Shown one piece after another: positions 36,931 through 47,233 of a stretch of 64,000 nt of DNA. The position numbers and the translations under genes are program-made. Each line of letters opens with the position of its first letter. Position 1 is the stretch's first letter. The notes beneath the pieces were generated by a model. That model saw only the letters and a program-made list of their open reading frames with translations, had not been told where the DNA came from and ran no database searches. The DNA is from Amycolatopsis benzoatilytica AK 16/65 (GTDB lineage: Bacteria; Actinomycetota; Actinomycetes; Mycobacteriales; Pseudonocardiaceae), in NCBI RefSeq assembly GCF_000383915.1, contig NZ_KB912942.1:504506-568505 (forward strand). Direction: 5' to 3'.

Positions 36931-36964
36931 CCCCCGCGCGGGCGGGAAAGCTAGCATTCGCCCG

Positions 36965-37159
36965 ATGCGTATCACGGTTTTCCGACGGCTGATGGCCGAG
37001 GAGTTCGGGGCCGGCCGGGCCGACGTCCTCGCCAAGGACCACGTGTTCAGCGGGCTCGGCGGCCGCACGGTCGAAGAGGCGTTGACCGCCGGGATGCCGG
37101 CCAAGGAGATCTGGCGCGAGGTCTGCGTGGCCTTCGAGGTGCCGCCCGAACGGCGCTGA
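36965..37159 (+). CDS. DUF3046 family small protein
   Basis: 64 residues, MRITVFRRLMAEEFGAGRADVLAKDHVFSGLGGRTVEEAL, a small actinobacterial family that often precedes recA (Rv2738c in M. tuberculosis). TAGCAT lies 7 nt before the ATG, so the mRNA is probably leaderless. Function unknown. Confidence 0.9.
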   Translation: MRITVFRRLMAEEFGAGRADVLAKDHVFSGLGGRTVEEALTAGMPAKEIWREVCVAFEVPPERR

Positions 37160-37207
37160 CCGGCGGTTTTCTCGGAAACTCCGGCGAACGGCGTGTCGCT
37201 GCGCGCC

Positions 37208-37242
37208 TCGAACACTTGTTCGTCTATGGTGTTGTGCACAAC
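37208..37242 (+). promoter_or_regulatory. recA SOS control region: LexA box, -10 and palindrome
   Basis: TCGAACACTTGTTCGT (37208-37223) matches the LexA consensus except for the last base. TATGGT (37225-37230) next to it can be the -10. It is followed directly by the perfect 12-bp palindrome GTTGTGCACAAC (37231-37242). The region is about 150 bp before recA. Confidence 0.85.
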
Positions 37243-37388
37243 GGGGCCAGCGATCCACAGATCGGTCGCCGTGCCTGGAATTGTCGGTCCCTCCCCGTAG
37301 CGTCGGACCGGACAGAGCTTGGACCCCCGGGCGAGCTTGAACTGGACAACCGAACACACACAGGCCCCAACCAGCGAGGTGGACTTCC

Positions 37389-38432
<1,044 letters not shown>

Positions 38433-38433
38433 T

Positions 38434-38470
38434 CCGGGGAGGGGAGGGGATCGGCTGATTCCCTCCCCGG
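38434..38470 (+). terminator. Hairpin between recA and recX
   Basis: CCGGGGAGGG (38434-38443) pairs with CCCTCCCCGG (38461-38470). It begins just after the recA stop and may partly terminate, lowering recX relative to recA, as known in other bacteria. Confidence 0.55.
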
Positions 38471-38678
38471 CGCCCGGTGGCAGTCGCTCCGGGCCCGCCG
38501 GGGAAACCGGCGACCGGCAGCGGCGGCGGTCCCGCCGGTGCGGAGCAAGATCGGAAAGCCGACCCAGCGATCCGGACGGCAGATGAGCCGGACGGCGGCC
38601 GGGCCGGGGTTCCGGCAGAAGCGGATGTCGAGGCAAGGTGCCGCTGTTCGCGGTGGCGCGGGAAACAGGAGTGCGGTC

Positions 38679-39224
38679 GTGGCCAGGGCACCGAAGGTCG
38701 AGCCGGCGGAGCTGTCGCCGGAGGAACGGGCCAAGAAAGCCAAAGAAATCTGCTTCGATCTCCTCGCCGCACGACCGCGGGCGGTCGAGGAGCTGCGACA
38801 AGCGTTGCAGCGCAAGGGTTTCGACAGCGAGACCGCGGAAACCCTGCTCGGCAAACTCGACCGGGCCGGGCTGGTGAACGACGCCGAGTTCGCCGAAGCC
38901 TGGGTCCGGAACCGGCACGCCGGCCAAGGTTTGTCACGCACCGCGCTCGTCGCCGAGTTGCGGCGGAAAGGCGTCGACGGCGAGATCGCGGCCCAGGCCG
39001 CCGAAGAAGTCGACCGGGACGCCGAGGAACAGCGGGCCCGCGAGCTCGTGCGCAAGCGGCTGGGGTCGCTTGGCAACGTCGACGAGCAGACGGCGATCCG
39101 CCGGCTGCTGGGGTTCCTTGCCCGGAAGGGCTATCCGCAAGGGCTGGCGTACACGGTGATCCGCGAAGAGCTCCGGGAGTTCGGGGCGGAATCCACGCTG
39201 CTCGACGACGCGACGATCGACTGA
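38679..39224 (+). CDS. recX: RecX regulatory protein
   Basis: 181 residues. RecX inhibits RecA filament growth. Three-helix repeats are visible: CFDLLAARPRAVEELRQALQRKGF, LLGKLDRAGLVNDAEFAEAWVRNRHAGQGLSRTALVAELRRKGV and LLGFLARKGYPQGLAYTVIREEL. GTG 38679 is chosen because AGGAG lies 7 nt upstream and the length then fits the family (about 174 in M. tuberculosis); starts back to 38538 are open but lack ribosome sites. Confidence 0.92.
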   Translation: MARAPKVEPAELSPEERAKKAKEICFDLLAARPRAVEELRQALQRKGFDSETAETLLGKLDRAGLVNDAEFAEAWVRNRHAGQGLSRTALVAELRRKGVDGEIAAQAAEEVDRDAEEQRARELVRKRLGSLGNVDEQTAIRRLLGFLARKGYPQGLAYTVIREELREFGAESTLLDDATID

Positions 39225-39285
39225 ACCCGGGCCGGCAAGGAACCCGCCGCCTCCGGCCAGGAGACGACGGGCTTCCGGGAAGAAC

Positions 39286-39912
39286 TCAGCCGCGCAGTGC
39301 GGCGGCCTCCGCGGCCAGCTTCTCGACCGCGGCGAAGTCCTTGGCGGCCAACAGTTTCGCCGGTGTCAGCCACGAACCGCCGATGCAGCCGACGTTCGGC
39401 AGCGCCAAATAAGACGGTGCCGACGTCACCGTGATGCCGCCGGTCGGGCAGAACCGTAGCTGCGGCAACGGGCCGGCGATCGACTTCAGGAACGCGGCAC
39501 CCCCGCTGGCCTCCGCCGGAAAGAATTTCAGCGCACTCAGCCCCCGCTCGGCCAGTCGCATGGCTTCCGACACGGTGCTCGCGCCGGGCAGGAACGGCAG
39601 CCCGGTGCCGAACGCCGCGTCCAGCACGGCGTCGGTGCAACCCGGCGTGACCAGGAACTTCGCGCCCGCGTCCGCTGCCTGCTTGGCCTGCTCCGGCGAC
39701 GTCACCGTGCCGGCGCCCACGACGATGTCCGGCACTTCCGCGGCCACCCGCTCGATCGCGGCCAGCGCGACCGGCGTGCGCAGCGTCAGCTCGATCACTC
39801 CGATCCCGCCGGCATGGAGGGCGCGGGCGGTCGGCACCGCGTCTTCCACGTCGTCGATCACCACGACGGGCATCACGGGGGACAGGGCGAGCAGGTCCGT
39901 GCCGGTGGTCAC
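39286..39912 (-). CDS. eda: 2-keto-3-deoxy-6-phosphogluconate (KDPG) aldolase
   Basis: 208 residues. It cleaves KDPG to pyruvate and glyceraldehyde 3-phosphate. Signatures: [23 protein letters not shown] with the catalytic Glu, [27 protein letters not shown], and the Schiff-base lysine in LKFFPAE. GTG 39912 overlaps the edd stop (GTGA), so it is coupled to edd. Confidence 0.95.
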   Translation of the reverse strand: MTTGTDLLALSPVMPVVVIDDVEDAVPTARALHAGGIGVIELTLRTPVALAAIERVAAEVPDIVVGAGTVTSPEQAKQAADAGAKFLVTPGCTDAVLDAAFGTGLPFLPGASTVSEAMRLAERGLSALKFFPAEASGGAAFLKSIAGPLPQLRFCPTGGITVTSAPSYLALPNVGCIGGSWLTPAKLLAAKDFAAVEKLAAEAAALRG

Positions 39913-41849
39913 TGACCAACCTCCTGAGTCTGGAGAGCGTAGCGGGACGAATCCATTGTCCCGCTTCCGTATGGCGGGAAGCCCCGGGCGAGGTCCAGCT
40001 CCGGAGTGAGCGCCCCGAACACACTCGCGCCCTGGTCGGCGGGACCGACCGCACGGCGCAGCGCGCCGAACAGCTCCCTTCCGGTCCCGGTCCACGCCGC
40101 CTCCGACGGCGGTGCGTCCACCAGGTCGCGGCGGGCCAGCTCCTCGTCGGCGACCAGCACGTCGAGAGTGCCGGACCGGGCGTCGAACCGGACGAGGTCG
40201 CCGTCGGCGATCCGCGCGATCGGCCCGCCCATCGCCGCTTCCGGCGTTACCTGGATCGCCGCCGGGACCTTGCCGGACGCTCCCGACATCCGGCCGTCGG
40301 TGAGCAGCGCGACCTGGAAGCCGCGGTCCATCAGCACGCCCAGCGCGGGCGTCAAGCCGTGCAGCTCCGGCATTCCGTTCGCCTGCGGTCCCTGTTGCCG
40401 CAACACCACGACCAGGTCCCGGTCCAGTTCCCCGGCCTCGAACGCGGCCCGGAACGCCTCCTGCGACGTGAACACCCGAGCGGGCGCCTCGACCACGCGG
40501 TGCTCCGGCGCGACCGCCGACACCTTCGTGACGGCGCGGCCCAGGTTCCCGGACACCATCCGCAGCCCGCCGTCCGGTGCGAACGGCCGCCGAACCGGGC
40601 GAAGCACTTCCTCGTCGAGGCTGCGGGTCGGGACGTCCCGCCACACCAGCTCGCCGTCCGACAGGATCGGCTCCTGCGTGTACCGGCGCAGCCCGAAGCC
40701 CGCGACGGTGTGCACGTCCTCGTGCAGCAAACCCGCGTCGAGCAGCGTGCCGACCAGGAACTGGATGCCGCCCGCCGCGTGGAAGTGGTTGATGTCCGCG
40801 CTGCCGTTCGGGTACACCCGCGCCAGCAACGGGACGACGGCCGACAGATCGGAGAAATCGTCCCAGCTCAGCACGATCCCCGCCGCCGCGGCGATCGCCA
40901 CCAGGTGCATCGTGTGGTTCGTGGATCCGCCGGTCGCCAGCAACGCCACGATGCCGTTGACGAACGCCTTCTCGTCCAGCACCCGGGAAACCGGTGTGTA
41001 GTGCTCGCCGCGCGACAGTTCGACGACGCGACGTCCGGCCTCTTCGGTGAGCGCCTTGCGCAGCGGAGTGTTCGGCGGCACGAAGCTCGCGCCGGGCAGG
41101 TGCAGGCCCATCACCTCGACCACCATCTGGTTCGAGTTGGCGGTGCCGTAGAACGTGCAGGTGCCAGCCGAATGGTAGGACGCGGCTTCGGCGTCGAGCA
41201 GGTCTTCGCGGGTGGCGAGGCCCTCCGCGTACAGCTGTCGCACCCGCGCTTTTTCCTTGTTCGGCAAGCCCGAGTTCATCGGCCCGGCCGGCACGAGCAC
41301 CGCGGGCAGGTGCCCGAACGACAGCGCGCCGATCAGCAGACCCGGCACGATCTTGTCGCACACGCCCAGCAGCAGCGCGGCGTCGAACATGTCGTGGGAC
41401 AGCGCGATCGCCGTCGCCATCGCGATGACTTCGCGGCTGAACAGCGACAACTCCATGCCCGGCCGGCCCTGCGTGATGCCGTCGCACATCGCGGGCACGC
41501 CGCCGGCGAACTGGGCGACCCCTCCGGCGGCGCGGACGGACTTCTTGAGCCAGTCCGGGTACTCCTGCATCGGCTGGTGCGCCGAAAGCATGTCGTTGTA
41601 GGAGGACACGATCGCCACGCCCGGTGCGCGAAGCTGGCGCAGCGCCTGCTTGTCGACACCGTCCATCGCGGCGAAACCGTGGGCGAGATTGCTGCACGCG
41701 AGGCCGCGACGGACCGGCCCTTCCTCGAAGGCGGCCTCGCTTCGTGCGAGGTGCGCTGCTCGCGTCGCCGCGCTGCGCTCGACGATCCGGGCGGTGACCT
41801 TCGCGACTACGGGGTGCACCGCGACGGTCGGGTTCGGGCTGCTGCTCAT
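39909..41849 (-). CDS. edd: 6-phosphogluconate dehydratase
   Basis: 646 residues. It dehydrates 6-phosphogluconate to KDPG, the first committed Entner-Doudoroff step. IlvD/Edd-family features: [75 protein letters not shown] (Fe-S cysteines) and [25 protein letters not shown] 41849 fits the family start. A perfect palindrome lies 124 bp upstream. zwf and pgl are not in the window. Confidence 0.95.
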   Translation of the reverse strand: MSSSPNPTVAVHPVVAKVTARIVERSAATRAAHLARSEAAFEEGPVRRGLACSNLAHGFAAMDGVDKQALRQLRAPGVAIVSSYNDMLSAHQPMQEYPDWLKKSVRAAGGVAQFAGGVPAMCDGITQGRPGMELSLFSREVIAMATAIALSHDMFDAALLLGVCDKIVPGLLIGALSFGHLPAVLVPAGPMNSGLPNKEKARVRQLYAEGLATREDLLDAEAASYHSAGTCTFYGTANSNQMVVEVMGLHLPGASFVPPNTPLRKALTEEAGRRVVELSRGEHYTPVSRVLDEKAFVNGIVALLATGGSTNHTMHLVAIAAAAGIVLSWDDFSDLSAVVPLLARVYPNGSADINHFHAAGGIQFLVGTLLDAGLLHEDVHTVAGFGLRRYTQEPILSDGELVWRDVPTRSLDEEVLRPVRRPFAPDGGLRMVSGNLGRAVTKVSAVAPEHRVVEAPARVFTSQEAFRAAFEAGELDRDLVVVLRQQGPQANGMPELHGLTPALGVLMDRGFQVALLTDGRMSGASGKVPAAIQVTPEAAMGGPIARIADGDLVRFDARSGTLDVLVADEELARRDLVDAPPSEAAWTGTGRELFGALRRAVGPADQGASVFGALTPELDLARGFPPYGSGTMDSSRYALQTQEVGQ

Positions 41850-41972
41850 CTCCGGCTCCCGGCTCACAAATCGTGCTGGGTTCGCGAGACGGCGGCTCTG
41901 GCGTCGCGGGAACGTGACGGCTGCCACGGTAACCCGAAATCTCCGGGAAACAAAATCGATTCAGACGGTCGG

Positions 41973-41996
41973 CAGAAGTGACCCCGGTCACTTCTG
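41973..41996. promoter_or_regulatory. 24-bp palindrome upstream of edd
   Basis: CAGAAGTGACC (41973-41983) and its complement (41986-41996) are separated by CC. It is in the divergent space between edd and the methyltransferase gene. The short centre favours an operator over a terminator. The regulator is unknown. Confidence 0.5.
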
Positions 41997-42189
41997 GGTC
42001 TGCCTGGAAGTCGCACCGGCCGAGTGGATCTTCGCGCTTCGCGGCATCGTGGCTCGCTGGAAGGCACCTTGCGATCGACGGACGCGAGCCTGCGCGGCCC
42101 GCGAGCGAACAGCATCGCGCCGGAAGCGGTTTCGGTGCCCGGGACCGCGCCAAGATCGATACGATCGGTGGCGACGGGCGGGAGGCGTG

Positions 42190-43038
42190 ATGGCGGAGGA
42201 TCCTCTGCCGGGGGTAGACCTGGAGCGGCCGAACGTCGCCCGGGTCTACGACTGGTATCTCGGCGGCACGGCCAACTGGGCGGTCGACCGCGAGTTCGGC
42301 AAGAGGGTGCTGGCGACGTTTCCGGCCGGAATGTACTGCGCCAGAGCGAATCGCGCGTTTTTGCACCGCGCGGTCCGGCACCTGGTGGCCCGGGGAGTGC
42401 GCCAGTTCGTCGACATCGGTTCGGGCGTCCCGACGATGGGCAACGTGCACCAGGTCGCCGACGAGGTCGCCCCGGATTCCCGCGTCGTCTACATCGATTG
42501 CGAGCCGGTCGCGGTCGCGCACTCCCGGATCCTGCTGGAGCGGCACGGAGATCCCGCTCGACACGCGGTCATCCAGGGAGACCTGCGCGAACCGGACGGA
42601 ATCTGGGCCGCTGTCGCGGAAACCGGCGTGGTCGATCTCGCCGAGCCAGTGGCGCTGCTCGTCACCGCGGTGCTGCACATCCAGCAGGCCGGCCCGGACG
42701 GGGAGGACATCGGGCCGGCCGCGATCGCGCAGTACCGGGAGCTGCTGGTCCCCGGCTCGTATCTGGTGCTGTCGCAGATCACCCACGAAGGCTTGCCAGC
42801 GGACCTCGCGGGCCAGCTGCACGCGACCATCCAGCTGTACGACGACAACGTGAACAAGCACGTCCTGCGGTCGAAGGCCGAGTTCGGGGCGTTGTTCGGC
42901 GACTTTGAACTACTGGCGCCTGGGGTCGTGTGGACGGCGTCGTGGCGGCCGGAGGAGAGCGGGCCGAACACGCCCGCTGTCGACTTCGACGATCCCAGCG
43001 AGGCGGTCATGCTGGCGGGAGTCGGCCGGAAGCGCTGA
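42190..43038 (+). CDS. DUF574-type SAM-dependent methyltransferase
   Basis: 282 residues. It matches the actinomycete-expanded Methyltransf_19 family: PNVARVYDWYLGGTANWAVDREF, NRAFLHRAVRHLVARGVRQFVDIGSGVPTMGNVHQVA (SAM motif), RVVYIDCEPVAVAHSRILL and ALLVTAVLHIQ. GGGAGG lies just upstream of ATG 42190. Stand-alone gene; the methylated substrate is unknown. Confidence 0.9.
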   Translation: MAEDPLPGVDLERPNVARVYDWYLGGTANWAVDREFGKRVLATFPAGMYCARANRAFLHRAVRHLVARGVRQFVDIGSGVPTMGNVHQVADEVAPDSRVVYIDCEPVAVAHSRILLERHGDPARHAVIQGDLREPDGIWAAVAETGVVDLAEPVALLVTAVLHIQQAGPDGEDIGPAAIAQYRELLVPGSYLVLSQITHEGLPADLAGQLHATIQLYDDNVNKHVLRSKAEFGALFGDFELLAPGVVWTASWRPEESGPNTPAVDFDDPSEAVMLAGVGRKR

Positions 43039-43196
43039 CCCGGCCGGGCAGGCCGCCGAGCGCGGTCGCACCCGCCGTCACAGTTCGTAAAGACGACGGA
43101 ACTCTCTGCCCCGGCGCCCGTGTCAAGAGGTGCCGGCCGGTGCGCCCGCTAGGCGAGAACATCGCCGTGCTCGTCGAACTCGCCCGGAACCGCGGC

Positions 43197-43526
43197 TCAG
43201 GTGGCGAGTCCCTCGCTGATGGCGAGCTGGCAGGTGGCGGCGATCCGGACGGTGAACCAGTCCATTCCGGTGTCGTGGACGCGCGCGAGCGGCAGCGCGT
43301 CGCCGGGAATGTCCGTGCCGACGTAGTCCATCGCGCGGCTGAGCACGTGCAGGTAGAGGGTCAGGGTGGCCCGGTCGAGCGGTGCACCAGCCGCGGAGAG
43401 TTCGGCGCGAACCTCGTCCTGGTGATGGTCGAGCACGGCTGATCGCCAGGGATCGGCTGCCATTTTCGCGATGGTGGCGCGGATCGGTCCGGTCGTCCAG
43501 GTCTCCAGCGCTATCGGCTCGCACAT
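43197..43526 (-). CDS. Small actinobacterial protein, possibly DUF6401-like
   Basis: 109 residues. Mostly helical: DPWRSAVLDHHQDEVRAELSAAGAPL and a C-terminal DWFTVRIAATCQLAISEGLAT, reminiscent of DUF6401 proteins, but I hold this loosely. ATG 43526 follows GAGGAG by about 8 nt. A TAGATT -10-like box and a 19-bp dyad (ACTCCGCC/GGCGGAGT, 43635-43653) lie upstream on its strand. Confidence 0.6.
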   Translation of the reverse strand: MCEPIALETWTTGPIRATIAKMAADPWRSAVLDHHQDEVRAELSAAGAPLDRATLTLYLHVLSRAMDYVGTDIPGDALPLARVHDTGMDWFTVRIAATCQLAISEGLAT

Positions 43527-43634
43527 GCGTACGCGCTCCTCTCGTCGCCGGATTGCCGGGCCGCGTCGTACGTGGCGTCTGCCCGCACCGGTCGCGGGCG
43601 ACCCGCGGGCCAGCGAGCTCGCGGGACCGCTGGC

Positions 43635-43661
43635 ACTCCGCCGCCGGCGGAGTAAATCTAT
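43635..43661 (-). promoter_or_regulatory. Dyad and -10-like box upstream of the small protein gene
   Basis: ACTCCGCC (43635-43642) and GGCGGAGT (43646-43653) form a tight dyad just downstream of a leftward TAGATT (43661-43656). It could be an operator. No -35 was recognised. Confidence 0.35.
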
Positions 43662-43913
43662 GCCGAAGGGGGTAGACATTCGCGTCCAGGGGTGGGTAAT
43701 GTTCTCCTTGTTCGGAGAGAGACAACGTCAGATGGCGCGGGAGATGACGTAACTGCCCGCGAAGAGTCAAGCAAGGCCGGCACGCGGAACGGAGCCGATC
43801 ACGAGAAGGGGTTCCGGCTGGTGGCGGACGGGGCTGGGGGTCACGACGAACCCGCTTTCGGCCCCGGTGCAGCAAGGCGCGGACGGAGCAGAAGCGTTCG
43901 CGCAGAGTGATGT

Positions 43914-43947
43914 CAGTACGCAGTGAAAGTTCGCAGTACGCAGTGAA
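43914..43947. repeat. 14-bp direct repeats with 20-bp period
   Basis: CAGTACGCAGTGAA occurs at 43914-43927 and 43934-43947. A partial third copy (CGCAGAGTGA) precedes them. The spacing of about two helical turns suggests tandem protein-binding sites. They lie in an 811-bp gap (43527-44337) with no credible gene. Confidence 0.6.
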
Positions 43948-44201
43948 GAAGACGGGGTGCATGCGGGGCAGGGCAAGCGTGACGGCTCCGCATCCCCCGC
44001 GCGGCGTCAGGCGTGGTGGGACCGATTTCGGTAAGGGGTTCCATCCGGTGACGATCGCGGCGGTACCGAGTAAGAGTGAAACACCGGAAAGAAGGGATAG
44101 GGCACATCATTGGATCGCCCGCAGCGGCTGTGCAGCAATGCCGCGCGGGTACCGCAGTCCCATCGGATTGGAGGGTGGTTCTCGGTTACGACTCAGCGAT
44201 C

Positions 44202-44319
44202 CCCGCATGGTTCGCGCGTTGAGCGGATGCGGGTACAACAGGCCGGCGGTCACGCCGGTTGGCAATGATGAAACCCAAACCCCTGGGACCCCGGGTGCCG
44301 TGATGGCACCCGGGGTCCC
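44202..44319 (+). promoter_or_regulatory. Series of hairpins before the MerR gene, ending in a strong stem
   Basis: CCCGCAT (44202-44208) pairs with ATGCGGG (44227-44233), and a GC-rich GCCGGCG/CGCCGGT stem follows near 44243-44262. A perfect 15-bp stem, GGGACCCCGGGTGCC (44285-44299) with 44305-44319, loop GTGAT, comes last. The last stem ends 18 nt before the MerR ATG and is followed by TTGT. It is either the terminator of an upstream small RNA or a structured 5' leader. Confidence 0.5.
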
Positions 44320-44337
44320 TTGTGATGCGGAGGTGGA

Positions 44338-44676
44338 ATGATCCCTGGCCAATACGACCCGGCAGCGCCTGACGGCGGAGCCGACAAGTTCGACGACGAG
44401 CACTATCCCGCCTACACCATGGGCCGCGCCGCGGACATGATCGGTGCCAGCCAGAACTTCTTGCGAGGCTTGGACGAAGCCGGTCTGATCGAGCCGCAGC
44501 GTTCCGCCGGCGGGCACCGCCGCTACTCCCGCCACCAATTGCGCATCGCCGCGAGGGTGCGGGAACTGGTCGACCAGGGCACCGCCGTCGAGGCGGCGTG
44601 CCGCATCGTGTCTCTCGAAGATCAGCTGCACGAAGCGAGGCAGCAGAACAACGCTGAACGCCGGCAGCCGGGCTGA
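44338..44676 (+). CDS. MerR-family transcriptional regulator (short)
   Basis: 112 residues. The N-terminal DNA-binding domain is YTMGRAADMIGASQNFLRGLDEAGLIEPQRSAGGHRRYSRHQLRIAARVRELVDQGTAVEAACRIV (about 26-90). Only a short tail follows, so there is no effector domain. GGAGGT precedes the ATG. Similar short MerR proteins are common in actinomycetes. A strong stem directly upstream may affect its expression. Confidence 0.85.
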   Translation: MIPGQYDPAAPDGGADKFDDEHYPAYTMGRAADMIGASQNFLRGLDEAGLIEPQRSAGGHRRYSRHQLRIAARVRELVDQGTAVEAACRIVSLEDQLHEARQQNNAERRQPG

Positions 44677-45866
44677 CGCACGGTGGGTGTGCCGCCATCG
44701 CCGGCGGTGCACCCGCATCCGGCTCTGCGAGGGGTCGAAAGGCTGGCCGGGCTGGGAGCCCCTAGTTCAGCCGTCGCTTGCCCGACCCGTCTGCTTCGTT
44801 TTCGTGGCGGCAGCCGCTTACTCGCTTTGATGGCGCGCGGCCACCTTGCTCGGTGCGGTCATCAGATACGCGGCCGCGCGCCGAGTCGGTGCGAGCAGCC
44901 GAGGATGTCGTGGCGGGGAGTGCCCTAGAATGGTGCGGACGTAACGGGAGTTGTCGTAGCCGCGGGCCGCGCAAGTGCTTCGCCCGGAGCGATTTCGGCT
45001 CGTCGCGCCACACCGCTCGGATGCCGGACACGCGCCTGGTCAGGATTTCTCGGCTGAGCGGGTTTATCCCCTGAGGGCGGACGCCTGGGAGGTCGAGATC
45101 GGAATCGCGTCCTCATTGTCGACGCGCTTGGTCGGGAAAACCCGCGTGCGACGGGCAAGACGCGATGAGCGCTTCTGCCTGGCGTGCCGTGTCAACCGCG
45201 CAGTCACCCGGGTTTCGCGGACTTCGGCGAGATGACCGCCAGCTGCCTCTGGAGCGTGGTCGTTCATCGGTGCCGCGACGCGGGCATTCCGTCAGGAGAA
45301 GACGAAAACCGAATGCCGCGGCTACGGTGCTGGTCGGCGTCGGAGAGCACGCGGCCAGCGGAGTGCGAGACGGGATGGCTGAACAGCACCGGCGATACCG
45401 AGGACCGGGCGATGCGGGAATACGCGGGCAGGCGCAATGGAATAACTCCTTACCGGGGCCGGACCGCGAATACGGCCGGCGATGACACTTGAGGACCGAA
45501 CGGCGACGTCGAATGCCTGTCGGTGCGTTGGGTCCGGAACGTAGTGGTCGCAGACTGGGCGGCATCGTCGAAGCTCTTGGCGGCCAGTTCGGAAGTACAG
45601 CGCAAGCCTGCGAGGTCCGACGCTACGCGCACCGGAACGCGACCACTCGCACGGGTCGGGACGCGGGTCCTTGCTTGACAGTCGGCCTGCCGGCATGTTC
45701 CACTTCCCCTGGTTAAAGATTTTTGTGCTCGTTGTTGTTGACGCCCGCAGAGGTTTTTGGCGAGCGTCGTCTCGGTGCCTCTTCCGGCTTCCTTGATTTT
45801 CTGCTCGCAGCCCGGCTGCCTCGATCGAGGTTGCGCCGCATGTTCGAAGCGACAAGGAATAAGCGA
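44677..45866. other. 1.2-kb stretch without a recognisable gene
   Basis: Short frames exist on both strands but lack the third-position G/C bias and any similarity I recognise. Codon use and composition are less extreme than in neighbouring genes. The last 150 bp, richer in T, are probably the long 5' leader of cspA, with a TTGACA -35-like hexamer at 45675-45680 (only a weak -10, TTCCAC, follows at 17 bp). Confidence 0.5.
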
Positions 45867-46070
45867 ATGTCCCAGGGCACTGTGAAGTGGTTTAATTCCG
45901 AAAAGGGATTTGGTTTCATCTCCCCCGACAACGGCGGCAGCGACCTGTTCGTCCACTACTCGGAGATCAACGGCGGAGGCTTCCGCAGCCTCGACGAGAA
46001 CGCCCGCGTGCAGTTCGAGGTCGGCCAGGGCAACCGCGGCCCGCAGGCCACGGCGGTGTCGGTCCTCTGA
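45867..46070 (+). CDS. cspA: Cold shock protein
   Basis: 67 residues, standard CspA size. RNP1 KGFGFI and RNP2 LFVHYS are intact in [18 protein letters not shown]...[10 protein letters not shown]. It binds single-stranded RNA/DNA as an RNA chaperone. AAGGAA precedes ATG 45867. The long T-rich untranslated region upstream fits cold-shock genes. Confidence 0.95.
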   Translation: MSQGTVKWFNSEKGFGFISPDNGGSDLFVHYSEINGGGFRSLDENARVQFEVGQGNRGPQATAVSVL

Positions 46071-46084
46071 CCACCGCCGCGCCA

Positions 46085-46116
46085 GCTGGGCGTCTACAAC
46101 GTCGTGGACGCCCAGC
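46085..46116 (+). terminator. Hairpin after cspA
   Basis: GCTGGGCGTC (46085-46094) pairs with GACGCCCAGC (46107-46116), 15 nt after the cspA stop. No U-tract follows. Confidence 0.55.
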
Positions 46117-46299
46117 GGCACTTGCTCACCAGCCCGCGTTCCCGCCGCGACCGACTCTCCGGGCCTCGTCGTGCCCGACCTGACCTCGACTCGCGCCCAG
46201 CCGCGCGCGGGCACCGCGGCGCATCTCGATTCCTGTCGGACGAGCCACCTGCGTGAGCACCAGCAACGCCGTGTGCGCGCAGCTCGTACGGTCGCGCGG

Positions 46300-46758
46300 A
46301 TGGCGCGCGATCCGCAGGACGAGGACCTCTTGCTGTCCATTCTGGACCTCGAACTCACGGGCGGCGCCACGACGCCGGACCTGGAGATCGTGCTGGCGGA
46401 CTATGTTCGTGCGGTGGCCCAGCGAGCCGGTATTCCTCTCCATGCGGTGACGCACGAGGTCACCGACACCGCGACCGCGTACCTCGGGCTCGCCCGCGGC
46501 ACCGCTGACTCCCCGCGGCGCGACCTGATGCTGGTCTGGGACGAACGACTCGGCTGGTCCATCGCGATCGAACCCCGCGGCAACGACCACCCGCCGGTGA
46601 TCTGCCACCTCAGCGGTCACGTCGCTCCGCCGCCCGGCACTGTCGCACAGTTTGTCGCCGACGTCCTCGGCGGACGCCTCAGCGGCCAGCTGAGCCCAGT
46701 GCCAGCCCGGCTCGACCGGCCCGCGCTGGCCGCCCACCTCAGCGGAATCCTGGCCTGA
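46300..46758 (+). CDS. DUF6292-like protein
   Basis: 152 residues. LADYVRAVAQRAGIP, TATAYLGLARGTADSPRRDLMLVWDERLGWSIAIEPRG and a proline-rich end resemble DUF6292 proteins of Pseudonocardiaceae. The start is uncertain: ATG 46300 has no clear ribosome site and in-frame GTG 46273 is possible. Function unknown. Confidence 0.65.
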   Translation: MARDPQDEDLLLSILDLELTGGATTPDLEIVLADYVRAVAQRAGIPLHAVTHEVTDTATAYLGLARGTADSPRRDLMLVWDERLGWSIAIEPRGNDHPPVICHLSGHVAPPPGTVAQFVADVLGGRLSGQLSPVPARLDRPALAAHLSGILA

Positions 46759-47233
46759 CCCGCCGACCTCCGAGTGGTTCGGACCATTGCCGACGGTGGA
46801 CATTGCCTGACCTGGTGCCGAGGCGCGGTGCGGGCGCCCACGTCCAACGCCGGGTAGTCCAGTGGCGTCGATGACCGGGACAGCAGCCTGCCGCGGATGT
46901 CGTCACATGGAGCGAGCAGTGCGGCACTCTGTGCTTACCGGGGTCATTCGGCCGAGGCTTTCACTCTCCGTGTCTGCGCTGTCATGGAGACCAGTCATGG
47001 CCCGGCGACAGCGTCTTCTGTCTCTCCGGTCAGCTTGTCGTTGGCGGCCTGACCTGCGCGGCTTGGTCTCCGGTGTCCCAGTTGGGGCCGGGCAACGGCC
47101 CTCGGCTCCAAGGTCGAGAGGCACCTCCCTGGCAAATGTGCTACTTGTCACATTGCGCAGACCGAGGCAGAGTCGTGGGTGACGACAGTGATCGTCGCTC
47201 GAACTGCCGGCCCCACCATCAGGGAGGCTCCCG
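46759..47233. other. 475-bp gap; only a CRP-like site seen
   Basis: No credible gene on either strand. The downstream part carries the CRP-like site and presumably the promoter of the sdh operon. Confidence 0.5.
47137..47152 (+). promoter_or_regulatory. CRP/GlxR-like binding site before the sdh operon
   Basis: TGTGCTACTTGTCACA matches the consensus TGTGA-N6-TCACA at nine of ten positions, and the flanks extend the symmetry (AATGTG...CACATT, 47135-47154). It is about 80-100 bp upstream of the first gene of the succinate dehydrogenase operon, which is a known CRP/GlxR target in related bacteria. Confidence 0.65.

Noticed and set aside
44762..45855. Small Arg-rich frames in the cspA upstream gap
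   Set aside because: No codon bias, no ribosome sites and no similarity. They change frame freely, as random G+C-rich sequence does.
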